This document shows positions 24,601 through 37,200 of a stretch of 64,000 nucleotides of DNA, piece after piece; the stretch's first letter is position 1, and every line of letters begins with the position of its first letter. The translations under genes and the position numbers were made by a program. The DNA is from Alentia gelatinosa (taxonomy: Eukaryota > Annelida > Polychaeta > Phyllodocida > Polynoidae): the NCBI GenBank assembly GCA_950022655.1, contig OX465588.1, forward strand, positions 22,430,527 through 22,494,526, in the 5' to 3' direction. The notes under the pieces were generated by a model. It was not told the origin of the DNA. It saw nothing but the letters and a program-made list of their open reading frames with translations, and searched no databases.

Positions 24601-27600
24601 AAATACTTTTTAGAAAAACTTTTTAGAAGATCTTTTTGTGCAGAGGTTTTGTTCTAGTACATCCTTCCATCACCCAATGGGTTTAAATTTGCCTTGACAG
24701 TTAATCGCTTAACATAGAAGTAATAGAACTCTGCCACCTTTTTTTGGCCAGTAAACGAAACCTAAAGTCTGGAGCTTCAAGCCAGATGATCAAAGTAGAC
24801 CAGAATCGGTCCAGATCAAGCCAGAATTTGACGAGTTGCTTTATATTAAGAGTTAGTCCCCACCGCCGCCCACAAAAATGTAGACTTGCTCAATATTTTG
24901 ATTATGAACATTTATTAAATGATTAAAAGAAATTAGGATGAAATTCGGTAAAATATGTAAGCTTCCGCTAGCCGGTCCAGTGGCTGAGGTGGAGTGTAGG
25001 TGGAGGTTTAAGGAAAGCGACGGCGGCGACAGCAGAAATGGAGGGGGGGGGGGGGGGGTATATAGAAAAAAAGAAAAGGGGATACTAGAGATCTCGGCAC
25101 CGCAGAGACCCCGGAGAAGAATCCGGTACCTGGGAGAACCCGGCAGCCAAGAGATCCCGGCCCAGCCATTATGTTATGTTTTAAGATAAATGCATAGATA
25201 ATGTATATATTCATATACATAGTAAACCTTCATTATAGTAATGGACAGGGGAAATTTTGTGTTGTATGTTTTTCAAATGTTGTATTCATGAGTTGTGTAA
25301 TTTTTTCGGGCCCTGTCTTCCCGACCCCTCCAAGAGGTCGTCGGTTTTTTGGATGTAGGAAAAAATATTGTATTCATGTTTATTTTTGAATTCCACTCGG
25401 GGCCGGGTTCTCTTAGAATGGTCGGTGCCGAGTTCTCCTGCAACGTCCAAGGCCGGGTTATGCTGGGTGCTGGGTTCTAAGGTTACCGGCCATAGGAACT
25501 GAGGCCAGTCTTACAAATATGTACCCTCCATGTGATTTTCTCCGCCAGCATCATCTACCCGCAGAACCGGGCGGGCGAGCCGGTGTACAACCCGTGCGGG
25601 AAGTACATGGTGAAGCTCAACATCAACGGCGTGCCCCGTAAAGTGGTCATCGACGACTACCTGCCCATGTCCCGCGAGGGGGAGCTGCTGTGTTCGCACT
25701 CCAGTAACCGCAGCGAGCTGTGGGTCTCTCTGCTGGAGAAGGCCTACCTCAAGGTCATGGGTGGCTACGACTTCCCCGGTTCTAACTCGGTTAGTAACAC
25801 AGGCATATTGGGCAGTAAGAGTAGATGTTATGTGAGACTGAGTTCCTGTTATGCAGCGGTAGTTTGAAATAACAGAGAAAAAGAGGGTTTTATATTGATA
25901 TTCAAAATTAAATTATGATTTAGGAAATCTTTGGAATGATGCATTTGCATTGTACGTTAGGATATTTAAAAGTACTTTTTTACATCCTTCATCTGCCTTA
26001 AAGTGAGCGCTTCTACCGTTTATCATGCTAATTCATAGATTTTTTTTTCATTTCTTAGGCATTCCTGCTCTAGCTGCCACAGAAAGCAAATATGCCATGT
26101 TCTATCTAATCTAACCCATCGATTATAGACTATTTTTTTCAAATTTCCAGTTCAACTACATGTAGAATTAATTTGTTTACATGCAGAATTACGAAGCTCT
26201 TTTTAAACGGGTCTATGACGTTCATATTGAATTATCATTAAGATAGGAACAATAATGTTTTCTTTATTTCCCTGTAGAACATAGACCTGAACGCACTGAC
26301 GGGCTGGATCCCCGAGCGTGTTGCCATCAGGCCCGGGTCCGAGGACTTTAACGCCGACAAGGAGTTCACGCGCATGATGGACCGCTTCCACAAGGGTCAC
26401 TGCCTCATCACCATGGCCACCGGCGAGATGGCGGAGGCGGAGGCGGACCGGGCCGGGCTCGTTCCCACACACGCCTACGCCATGCTGGACATACGCTCCG
26501 TCAGGGTGAGCACCAGGGTTGGGGCATTCATCTACAGAGATGGCAGTTCTGTTCCAAGGAAATCCTTGCTTTTTATTTTCTGTTCATGAAATTCCTCTTT
26601 CTTGTATAAAACGAAGAATAAATTGGGCCTCATTCATACCAGTAAACGGTGGTTCAACCTCCCGACACACCCCAGCCAGCTGCCATGACAAATAACGATG
26701 TGTTTTAAATTCATATTTTCTCAATCGTTCTGATGCAGTAAATTCCACCAAAAATAGTTCCTCGTTTTTTTCATCTCCCCAACTGACATCCCTGTATCTA
26801 GGATGGGTAATTATATAGAACGACCTGACCATGCTGTGCAAGCTACAGAATGAGATGGAGAATTAACGTTATGTACGGAATGAGGCGTTTAGCCGAGTTC
26901 CGTGCTAAATGTCAATTCCCATCTAGTTGTGTTATTTTTACAAGCTTGGTAGGTTGTTCTATATTTATCATATACCCAATGATATTCATTGGATTCAGAA
27001 TTGTATATGTCCTGCATGAATTCCTTTATGGTTGTAAAGTTTCTCGATATATATATATATATATAACAGGAATGATTTATTTAAGGTAGCTTTTTTATCA
27101 TTGAAGAAGTGTGTCAAATAAACAACAAGATAATTATTTTTTTGTAAGAATGTGAATACACTTATAAACTTATGTATTCAGGGCCTGAAACTTGTCCAGC
27201 TTAAAAACCCCTGGAGTCACATGCGATGGAAAGGCAACTATTCCGAGAAGGACACAAGTCACTGGACGCCAGATCTCAAGCGAGCGCTCAACTTTGACCC
27301 TGAAAGTGCAGCCATGGTTGACAACGGTAATTTAGCATTTGCTGCCATCTGTAACCGTATTCAATTAGGGGCCATCCATAAAGTACGTACGCAGAATTTA
27401 TGATATTTTTGCCCCCCCCCCCCCCCCCCATCCCCTCCTGATTTTGTACGTAATAGAACAAACAAGGAGCATACGCAAAATTTACAAAAGTTTTTACCCC
27501 ACCCCAACCCCCTCAGTGCTTACGTACTTTATGGATGGCCCTTTATCTATCTTATTTATGATCTCGTTTAAGTAATATCTGATTCCACGCTCGATATTCA

Positions 27601-30600
27601 TGAATATTAATGTTAATTAGCACGCCTTTACATAAGAATATCCTGAATACCAGGATAGTAATATTCCACCTTGTTAAAAGCAAGCAAAAAAGCATCTATT
27701 ATCTCTTGGTTTTGCAGACAAATATACAAACGAAAATTCCCTTTTCGATCAACACGGCTTCATGTGTGTATAGGTACTGAATTTATAACATAATTCTAAC
27801 TACTGGACATTATGTTCTTCATATCCAGGTGTGTTCTGGATTGACTTTGACTCAGTTCAAAGATTCTTTGATGTCACTTACATCAACTGGAACCCAGATC
27901 TCTTTGGTCACACAACGTGCATACATGGGTAAGTCTCCCAGCCCGCTTATTGATCAGTAGGCCAGAACGTATTGTGATTTATTCTGCAACTGATTCCTAA
28001 ACGCATGTTCTATAGATTTGTTCATTTTACTCTACTCGCAATTAAAAGGCAGACGACTGTCTAGTTCCTTATCTTTTGCAGATATATACTCATTAGAAAT
28101 AACGATGATTATAAAGGAAATGAAATAGGATTTATGTTCTGAATTCTGTCCAGAGACACCCCACCCTCCTCATCCTTCCACCCACACCCTCACTTTAAGG
28201 CTGTGGATATGTCTTTCGTATAAATCTCCAGTCTCCTATCTCACTGTCTGACAATGCCTACTGTTGCAGCACATGGAAGGTGAAAGAAGGTCCAAAGAAG
28301 GACGCATACAATATTGGTGACAACCCTCAGTATCGTCTGGAAGTCCGGGCCAAAGAGCCCAGCGCCGTGTGGATACTTCTAACCCGTCACATCACAGATA
28401 AGGCAAGGCCAGCCATATCTTTTATCTATAGAAGAATGATTATTATATACAGTAGAACCCCGCCTAACGGACACCCCGCGTAAGCGGACACCCCGCGTTA
28501 ACGGACACCTTTGCTCGGAACGGTTCCCTCTATTAGATGTTTATTTTAACCTCGCGTAAGCGGACACCCCGCGTAAGCGGACACTTTGCTCCGGAACGGA
28601 GGGTGCCCGCTTACGCGGGGTTCTACTGTACATGTACAAGTAATATAGAAAGTGCGCCAGGGCTATTAGACAACATAAACACAGTAACTAGAATGTCCCA
28701 CTAAATTTTAGCTAGGTATACAAATAAAAAGAAATGAATTGAAGCGTGTCCAAGTATGCCATATTCTTAATTCGTATACTTGCAATTGGCGTATTACGGA
28801 CAGCATATAACCACGCCATATGAATGGTGCGACCTAAGGGACTTAAAGGGGTGATACTTTGGTTTGGTGTAATTGCTTATTATGCAGTCATTGGGCAATG
28901 GGCTTAGTGACAAAAAGGCCTAACCTAACATTCGCTGGACAAACAGTGTTGAATGTCAGACACATAATATTTGCACATGCTTTACAGCCTCGCATTGAAA
29001 TTATTTCTCTCTTTAATTTTGTTACATCCGTTTTTTACACAGGAGGATTTCGCAAACAACAGGCAGTTTATAACTGTCTTAGTTTACAAGTCGATGGGCA
29101 AACGCATCTACTATCCATGTGAGTTTTCTTTATATTCATTCATAATATATGATTTAACACCTCCATCTTTTGGAGGGCTAGAGAATAAGATAGAGTAAAG
29201 ACACAAAACTGATGTATTATAAGTATTACTAAGATCTATGATTAAGACTCGTTTTTTTTTAAATGTGATTATTGACTATAACTGATCTTACCACAGATGA
29301 CCCGCCACCATACAAAGATGGGGTGCGCATCAACAGTCCTCACTACTTGTGTAAGATGGTCCAGGAGAAGGGTACAAGCACCTATAACCTCGTCCTGTCA
29401 CAGTACGAGAAGAACAACTCCATCTATTATACACTACGGGTTTACTCCACGGCCGAGTTCTCCCTCTCCCGCATCTCAGAACCCTACAACTCGACTTATG
29501 AAAAACAGGTACAACTGGATATGTATCCACAGTCTTGTCATCACCTCGTCCCCTGCTCATCTATTCTGGATATTCGTGAGGAGAAAAAATAGATATGAGT
29601 AGATAATTCAGAAAAATGTGCTTTAAATTTTACATTTTGTTTTCCTTTTATCTCAGTTGTTTCACATTGAAGTCCTTAGGTCTACTAAGCCAGGTATTAT
29701 TCCTTGCATGGATTTGTAACGTGTTTCATAACGTAAGTCCTCCAAGAAGAAACTTGCAAGTGATTTACATAAATTGACTGAGTATCTGAATATTACACTT
29801 TCAGCTACTCAGATTTAATCCTTCTCTACCTAGTGGATTTGTATTAAATCAAAGTCCAGCCTTATAACCAACGTAGACACCCGATACATGTATGATTGTC
29901 AGTCTCATTATTGACTTCGCTTGACTTAGGTGACAGGACAGTGGAAGGGAAAAACCGCAGGTGGTTGTGCTAACTACCCCGACACTCACATCAACAACCC
30001 CATCTACCAACTGCAGATCAACAATAGCAACACAAATAACCAGGTGTTGGTCGAAATACGAGGTCCTAAGTAAGTAAATACATTGTAGTTCCTCTAGTAA
30101 GGATCATAGACAGTAATGATACTAGCTACGGTATGTGGAAGCTAGATGCCTGCTTTTCAGAATTGAAGGTAAATAAGTTGTGTTGATACTTGCAGTCCTG
30201 CTATTGCATTGTGACATATTACTTATTTGCCTTTAAACATCTGGTACAACGTATCGCATGCGTGGGCCATACACAAGAATTGATGTGAGGTTAAGATAAC
30301 ACATCACTCATATTTAGGGGGTTTCTTTTGATTATCGATAATATATAAAACTTCAGATAAAGATTCCTTGATTTTCCTCGCAGACAAAAGCTTTAGGTTT
30401 CGTCACTATATAAGACCCTCTTTCCCACCATTGATAACGAATAAACTTCGTAAGTACCCGATCTCAATTCTGGTTTTGACTCATGGTTCATATCTGTAGA
30501 AGTATTATTCCTTGTTACTTACAGGCAGTATGGTGTAGGCTTCGATGTGACTACAGTCTCAGAAAATGTCCCGAACGCACCAGGTGCCTTCAAGAAGATG

Positions 30601-31186
30601 ACCTCGGGAGATTTCCGGTAAGCTAGATCTCTACCCAGGTTTTTATTCCACCATCAAGGCGATTGTAATATCAATCGATATTCGTGTCTTGATACTTTCT
30701 GTGTTGGATTGTTAAATCGCTGTTGTCCCTAAATACCCTCAGGGTCCCCTGGGACGTTAAACCACAAACATACAAACAATGTTAAATTACTTAGTCAGTT
30801 ACCAATACAGTAGTCCATAATGGGCGTCTAAACTGTTTCACAGGCGTTATTTCTTGATTCTGAGTTTGGGTTTTTTTGTACCTTAGATCAGTTAGTCATT
30901 TAGAGATTTTAATGATAATTTGAAATATGATTAAGCAATTACTTTGAGAAACATTATTGCATATGTAAATATATTTCCTATGAGAACCATATTTATAGTT
31001 ACAATCCTGCATAATGAAGAACTAACCTACTGTCATTGCAGCCGTGGATTTACTGTGCTAGAGCTGGAAAATATCCCTGGTGGTGTCTACAACATTCGAC
31101 CATGTACCTTCAAACCGGGAAATGAGGGTCCTTTCTTCCTGAACGTCAGCTCCTCCGTCCCTGTGTCTCTAGTGCAGCTCCAATAG
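18651..31186 (+). CDS. CAPN7: Calpain-7, 18 coding exons, 840 aa
   Basis: Coding exons: 18651-18755, 19215-19326, 19855-20018, 20268-20332, 20809-21072, 21731-21817, 22842-22968, 23667-23752, 25549-25789, 26278-26505, 27182-27326, 27829-27928, 28270-28402, 29043-29118, 29297-29508, 29930-30069, 30525-30617, 31042-31186. All phases agree; the joined frame is 2523 nt. Calpain-7 is a cytosolic, Ca-insensitive-type calpain that binds ESCRT-III through tandem MIT domains. Here two MIT-like helical regions (about 1-75 and 85-160) precede a Pro/Gly-rich linker. The protease core follows, with catalytic Cys314 (in SDCSF), His482 (in PTHAY) and Asn502 (in LKNPW), each offset by 24 from human C290/H458/N478. 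Two C2-like beta-sandwich regions end the protein, closing in 'VQLQ'. Human CAPN7 is 813 aa; the excess is mainly in the MIT region and linker. Exons are far richer in GC than the introns. Two introns use GC donors. Nothing suggests loss of activity. Confidence 0.97.
20454..20736. mobile_element. MITE-like element with TTAA flanks
   Basis: Flanked on both sides by TTAA. The left end reads GGCCAATTCACATTGTGCG and the right CGCACAGTGTGAACTGGCC plus seven extra bases. The interior is a patchwork of CTTGCGACTGG and GGTACC-type words repeated in both orientations. TTAA targets are typical of piggyBac-like elements, but no transposase is present. It lies in CAPN7 intron 4, just upstream of exon 5. 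Confidence 0.6.
21980..22265. repeat. 286-bp repeat, copy 2 (solo-LTR-like)
   Basis: In CAPN7 intron 6. Apparently identical to 9166-9451 and in the same orientation, 12.8 kb apart. Flanks differ immediately outside the block, so it is an insertion and not part of a larger duplication. No coding capacity is credible: an in-frame stretch of about 95 codons on the minus strand is identical in both copies simply because the DNA is. Confidence 0.75.
22969..22970 (+). other. CAPN7: GC splice donor (GC-AG intron) in CAPN7
   Basis: Exon 7 ends at 22968 in ...AGACAG followed by GCAAGT. The next acceptor (TTTCAG) ends at 23666. The protein join ([12 protein letters not shown]) matches the calpain family exactly, so the donor really is GC and not GT. 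Confidence 0.85.
23929..24074. mobile_element. 146-bp MITE-like palindrome
   Basis: The ends GAAACCGAACGAGAGTTAGA and its near-complement (TCTAACTCGAGTTCGGTTTC) enclose a second inverted pair (TTTATGCCAC / GTGGCATAGA). Lies in CAPN7 intron 8. Nearly the whole length can pair with itself. No coding capacity. Confidence 0.65.
25043..25058. repeat. Poly-G homopolymer (16 G)
   Basis: Run of 16 guanines within a GC-rich patch (about 24960-25170) in CAPN7 intron 8, upstream of the GC-rich exon 9. The patch has no open frame consistent with the calpain and looks like an inserted repeat. Confidence 0.9.
26600..26810. repeat. Dispersed repeat, copy 1
   Basis: Resembles 36915-37085 in the same orientation: both begin near TCTTGTATAAAAC, pass through a CACACACC/CAGCC segment and 'GATGTGTTTT', and end near TGACATCC. 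Similarity is partial, roughly three bases in four by eye. Class unknown. Lies in CAPN7 intron 10. Confidence 0.45.
27368..27541. mobile_element. MITE with GGGCCATCCATAAAGTACGT ends
   Basis: 174-bp element in CAPN7 intron 11, starting directly after exon 11. The ends GGGCCATCCATAAAGTACGT and ACGTACTTTATGGATGGCCC are perfect complements. A run of 18 C (27412-27429) lies inside. A TTA-like flank is seen on both sides. Short elements with this type of end are widespread in invertebrates; the superfamily is not assigned here. Confidence 0.8.
28403..28404 (+). other. CAPN7: Second GC splice donor in CAPN7
   Basis: Exon 13 ends at 28402 in ...GATAAG followed by GCAAGG; the acceptor before exon 14 ends at 29042. 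The join HITDK/EDFANN fits the calpain family, which fixes the donor as GC. Confidence 0.8.
28450..28628. mobile_element. Pogo/Tigger-like MITE, TA-flanked
   Basis: 179 bp, flanked by TA on both sides, with perfect 14-bp ends CAGTAGAACCCCGC. The interior is built of a repeated GCGGACACCCCGCGTAA-type unit in direct copies plus one inverted copy. CAGT-starting ends with TA target duplication are typical of pogo/Tigger elements of the Tc1/mariner group. Located in CAPN7 intron 13. Confidence 0.75.
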
Positions 31187-34100
31187 AGCTACCTTTACTG
31201 GACTGGGTAACTCCGCATCAACGGTGTCTATCTCAGCAGGCTGTGTCAAATTGTATGTTTTGTAAATACTATTCCCTGGTATATATTTCATGACCGCCAT
31301 AACCAGAAATCTTTTTAGTATTCGAACACTTTGCTCTGGTGTCATATGTGTAATCAAATACTTTGCTTTGGTGTCTCCTTCATTATCTGAGTATTCTTTT
31401 GGTAATCGGACACCATACCTTAATGTCTTAAGATACCATGACAATAGCAGAATGAATCCAAATTTCCAGAAATTATCAATACTTATAAATATGCTGGTCT
31501 ATAGTGTCATACAGGTGGGCGAGGTTGTCATTATGGAAAAGCCAGGTTGTTGTATATGATTCTTGAGAGAGAGAGCTGCCTGTCAAATGATAGATATACC
31601 CTCTTCCACATTGAGCATCACAAAGTATGTATTGTATGTCTGGCAGCATAATATCTTGTAATGGCATGCTTGCATTATGGACAGATCCAGAAATTTTATG
31701 CTGACCCTCAGGTTTTAATCTTTAAACAGCACCTTCTAAAAGAGCGCCGATGGTATGACACGTCATGCTACCAGTACCAAATCAAAGCTCTTGCACATGC
31801 TTATTAATCAGACCTCTTCTGGAAAAAAGAAACTCTGAGCACGTACAAACCATGTTCTTTGTTTTTTACCCTCCTGCTGTAATGTTGAGGTTTATTTCTT
31901 AGTTCGTTATATGTATGTAATAAAAACGATATGTAAAGGAGTTAGGGATACAGCACTCCTATACAGTTCTGTGATGATTATGTAGTAGACAAACTAGTCG
32001 TTCTCCAAGATATGTATCAATACGCCTCACTCCATTACTGTTTACTGGCAGTCATACTGAGATCTGTTAAGTATTGTGCTGTGTGCCGTTCATTAGCCTG
32101 TGCTGGCCAAAGTGGATCAGATTCAGTGAATGGGGATGCATGAACTTGGCAATTCAGGGAATTGACCCAAGCTTGTATATTCAAGAATACGTTTGTCAAA
32201 AGCATGGCTGATTATATGTAGATTTTGTATCAAATTATGTTTCTCAACCAACATCATGGTATAAGCCCTGTCCGGTGCCAGTGGTGACCAGTATTTTCTT
32301 AAAGTAAAAATCCCCTAGAGAAGAAAGGTGCTACTGTAAGACAAGCAACGGCAACTGCTATTTATAACACAAACAGGTTTAACTGAGTTGCCAATTTCCC
32401 CGCTGTTATTTAGAATAATGTGGATGCTATTCATTCATTTTGATTAACGTGAATCGTACATTTATTTGATGAAGCATGCTCAGTAATTAATACGAAGTTA
32501 TTTTCTGATATTGCCTCAGGTGACAGGCGATATTTGTTAGGTTGTTATTAAATTACCGTGATTATTTCTATGAAAAAGGCTATATGTGTCCGATACTAGA
32601 TTGGTGAGAGTATATTATGTAGAAACTACACTTGATCTATGAGGGCTCGCATGATGGGCTTTTAGATCAAAATGTTATGATCGCCGGATACAAACGGCTG
32701 CGTCCTTTTCGTTTTTGTCTCTTGACTTTTGACAAATTCTGATATCTGACTGTACACACAACTAAATGTCCGGGTGTTTCGTCATCTCACAAGACATAAA
32801 AAGGCATTTGTATATATTGACCCTGTGTTTTTACAGAGAAGGAGAAGGGAATTTTCCTTATTTAAAGGTGAACAATAGTTTCCAAAGCTCTTCTCAAGGT
32901 ATGAAAATTTCAGTGTTTGGTTCCGAAATGTTTGGCTACTTGATGATATGACTTGCTAATCTGATATATATATATATTTCATTCAAATATGTACATGGAA
33001 TGGTATCATTGAAGAAAATCAAGAAAAGGTGTCGTAGATAAACAACAACTTGGCATTTAATTGTGTTCAATTACAGGAAATTGCTAGGAGACTGGTATGG
33101 TGCCGCTTGAGATATACCTTGGTATATGGAAAGGGTTCTATTGTCAAACCTTCAATTAATCTTTTCTGGTAATTATTTTTGAAATGCAATTGTTATGATA
33201 TCCTTGTTTTGTGAGGCTACTTAAATGCACTGCACCATTGCCTGATCCATGGATGAGTGTTTGTGACTGTATTTGAGATGTTGAACCATTCTCGCCGTTC
33301 ACGGCTGGCCCTTGAAATAGCTCAAAACAAAACTACTTGAATTATTGTACAGAAAGCAGCAGATCATAGATTACGTCCCATTATCGATATGTATCACAGC
33401 ACTTTGTTTCTAAAGGAACTGTGATATTTAGTCTTATATAGTTCTACCACAAAACTGTCATAACCTTACCATAAACCAGGAAAAATTGTAGTGACTGATA
33501 ACTTATGCGAGATATTGTTCAGAATAATGAATCACTATAAGGTTATTTTTATGACCCCTTGCACATATATATGTATTTGAAGGGGGCTGCTTATGTAAAA
33601 CCTATGGATGTCTGCTTTTATTGCCCTCGGATAAAAGTTACTGTTTTTCAGGCAAAAGACCTTTCTGATAGATATTTCATGAGTTCATCAATGGAACATG
33701 TTTTTACGTATAAAAACACCATTTATGCACAATTGCATTCATAACCTGCATAACACTGCATATATTTCGTGTTGGCAGTTATATGTTTTTCTTTGGGGGT
33801 GATTTTTTTTCTTGTTTATGGTTATTTTTGTCCGATTCATTTTTGTATATTTTGATTGTTATACTTTGTGCTCAATTGACCTGACCATTGTGTCCTTGAT
33901 GACCTCCATTAGGAATAGGAGTACAATTATTTAACCGGGAGCTGAGTCCTACTGTCGGATTTCATAGTTTTCTAGTGCCAGGCAGATCTATGGGTTGCCT
34001 CCAATGTGATTGCGATAGATGCTTGTCAAGCCATTATTTGTTTATTTGCATTATTCCTCATAATTTACTGATCTACATGCCCAAATCTCATTCACTTTAA

Positions 34101-35750
34101 ATCTCATTCTCATGACAGATTATATTATTCTCAAATAGTCATTTCATGATAGAAATTAATGTATTTTCGTTGTTGTCATTTTCCAGCATTGGTTTCTGTC
34201 TTTAATATTGAGTAGGTTCTGGTTTCCATAGTACATTTACAAGTGTTGGGCTTATATGGACTACAATTTTAAAATGATCTTTACCCATCAAGTTTCCGCA
34301 AATAGACTATACATAGATAGTCAAATTTATATCTATTTTGTGATTTTCAAGTAAAGTACTTAGTCTATCTTAATAAATGGGCGATCGATAAAGCTAGAAT
34401 GTCGCTTTTGCCTTCATTGACAAATGTACCCATCCCGCTACCTGCACTCGATGATTTTTGAATAAAACAAACTCCACTAGTTGTTATCAATAATATGCAT
34501 ATAGTTCAAGGAATAAATTTTCATCGGTACAATTGCTGTAGTGTCATTATAAATACAAACCGAGCGTCAGTACCTCAATAGCCGAGATATGGCAGCAGTG
34601 TAATGGTATTAATTCATGCTGCGCATCGACCGTTGTCCAAATGCATGTCTGTGGTGTTTTACGACTTGAGTCGATCGTGTCATCGTGAGTGACGGCCTGC
34701 CGCACGCCAGCGTGTGACGGCGGCGGCTAGTAATATTGAATTTTGGTTGTGGGTCGGTGACGCATATCATACTTAAGCATCCCCTCCCATGAACTCATTC
34801 CCGAGTGCCGTGTATGCAGCGCCAGAAGAGACCACCACTGAGAGCATGCTGTTTTACCCTTTCCTTACCGGGCCTTGTATCAGGTGCACGTCGTTAAATG
34901 TTGTACGCATGCGCCTAAGCACCTCTGTAGTGCATATCTATGTTACAATTGTTGAGAAAATGTATGTCTACAATATTTGAATTTATCTATTAATGTTTCC
35001 ACGGTGATAAGTGAAAAATTCTTCATTAGGGCCTAGTTGTCAAGAAAATGGTGCTATACACAATCTCTAAAGTATATATGAAGATCCATGTCGAATCAGC
35101 TGAGATAAATGGCATTCTAACAAAAATAGGAAATGGTCCCTTTAGTCATCATTTTCACTATCCACGGAAGTGCTTTGAGGTATCATTTGCACTCCTGTTG
35201 GAAGTGCCTCCAGGCATCAACGGTACAGAAAGCGTTAACCCTTTCTTGTTAGATCTAGCACCGGAATACGGACACTCATTGAAGGTATCGCGTAAGTTAG
35301 ACATAAACCCAAGAATTACGAATCCTTAATTTACTTTAAAAAAATGGGTAATGCAGACAAACCTATTAGATGCGATGATGGCACAGACTTCACTTTTCTA
35401 TACATTTTCATCGAGGGATACCGGTATCATATTTGAAAAATTGTGTCTATAGTCATTTAAGTATCACTTTGTATCAATAATTACTCCGGCCTTATGCTAC
35501 GTTTCTCCCTAAAAATACCCATCGAGTCATTTTGTAGGATGCCTTTATGATCATTTGCCTCTTGCTTTGGCGCTAGATGCCTCAATTGCATTCTTATCAG
35601 CAATACTTCCAAAACCACAATGCACTGGATAATTTATATCCGTCAGATGTCCTATAATGCTCCAAAAGGAAGTGATGTAAAAAGATAAAGAATGATATTC
35701 AAAATAGGAAGGTGAACGTGTAGATTATACAATTTTGGCATGAGGATTTT
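31187..35750. other. CAPN7 3' flank and gene desert
   Basis: No coding region is supported. An AATAAA at 31919-31924, about 730 bases after the CAPN7 stop, is a plausible polyadenylation signal; others occur further on. The remainder is AT-rich without clear repeats. A GC-richer patch near 34560-34930 carries only short frames. The open frame at 35048-35329 has no family resemblance and no splice partner that I can see. Confidence 0.55.
31919..31924 (+). terminator. Possible polyadenylation signal for CAPN7
   Basis: AATAAA about 0.73 kb downstream of the stop codon; the first canonical signal I noticed. The true 3' end needs transcript data. Confidence 0.35.
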
Positions 35751-35809
35751 CATACTCAAACTCTACAAACCTCTAGTGAGCAAAATTCCATCAATTCAAC
35801 CCAACCCTT

Positions 35810-36200
35810 AAGATACCTCAAAAGGAGTGTTTCCACCTCTGGTCTGCTGGGATGGACAGCAATTACCAATCTGTACACCCTCCTGTCGCCTAGCCTCCTC
35901 GTGGTGCAGACCGGATATGCTCGCACAAGCATAACAAAAGCGACCGGGGTGGGGAGATGGCTCAGTCGTAAAGAGCACTGGACTTGTAATCCCAAGGTTG
36001 TCAGACTTTGTTGATTTGAGTCCCACTGCAGCCACTTTTCTCCTTCACCCCCAGTAGTGGTAGATTTACTGCTCTATCAAAGGCCAATCCTTCTCATACC
36101 ATGTCTATGTGGTGTGGGATGTAAAAGAACTCTCACCTTGGTAAATGTGTAGGGGTGGGATTTGTTCCTAAGTTCATTTCATAGATTCGATCACCACCCT
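35810..36200 (+). mobile_element. tRNA-derived SINE, plus orientation
   Basis: Related to the minus-strand copy at 7741-8200. The tRNA-like core (about 35951-36030) has an A box (TGGCTCAGTCGT), an anticodon arm GGACTTGTAATCC and a B-box-like GATTTGAGTCCC. A conserved head precedes it, with 'CTGCTGGGATGGACAGCAAT' and 'GTGGTGCAGACCGGATATGC'. A head in front of the tRNA promoter is unusual and may belong to an adjoining repeat unit. Confidence 0.7.
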
Positions 36201-37200
36201 TGTGGTGTAAAAGAACCTTGAGAAACTCTGGTGAGAACCTGCAATGGTTAACTGGACGCTAGATAAACCTACAAAAACTCCCTCCTCTTACCTCTTTGTA
36301 TCGGTTAGATCCTTAATGTCCTCTCATCTCTTCATATGGATATCCAATTCTCTTGTACCAACCTTCTTGAGGCTCTGCCTCTACACCACTTGTTTCAATC
36401 ACCTCTTTAGATTGCTATTCCACTATTCCCACTCTCAATGCTACTCTATATAGTTCTTCCTCCATTTCCCTTCAACAGGTTATTCATTTACCTCACCACC
36501 TATCTCCTTTTATAAGCTTATGCTCTACTTTCATGCCTTTCTGCATTCCTCCACACCGTGTCTATCTGCCTCTCCTTTTGACCTGATCCAACACCCCTGT
36601 CCTCTGCAATCCGATTATATCCTCTTTTAAAATGCTTAGTCCTGCTTGACCTGGTCCTCGTGTAGTAAGGCATCAAAATCACCTACCACAGTACAGACAG
36701 TGTGACCAATGTCAAACTATCAACAAAGAAACAATTACAACCATACTACAGTCTCCCGCCGAGCTATACCAATAGACCACTACATGTGTTTCATTCTCCT
36801 ACCAACGCATACATGCTCTTTTACCTCAATACATATTTGATACATATTACCATAGATGGGAGTTTTCCACTTTTCTAATGAAAACCTTGTTTTCATTTCC
36901 AGTTTTTACAGTTAATTTGTCTTGTATAAAACAAGGATAGTATAAATTGAGCCAAACTCACGGTAATAAATCCGGTTTGAACCTCTCCACACACCTTCAG
37001 CCCCATTCCATGGCCAACACTGATGTGTTTTCCATGTTTTCTCAAGTTTCTTTTAGACTAAACACATCTGACATCCTTGCATTGTACCCTATCAATAACG
37101 AATGTGGGCCTATTTCATATCTGATTATGTGATACGTCTTTTAATATAATTGATTATTGCATGTATATGAAGCGAGCACTCATAATAGAATCTAGTTTTT
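36201..37200. repeat. Non-coding stretch with dispersed repeat, copy 2
   Basis: Pyrimidine-rich sequence up to about 36660, then an AT-rich part holding the second copy (about 36915-37085) of the repeat seen at 26600-26810. No supported gene. Confidence 0.45.
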
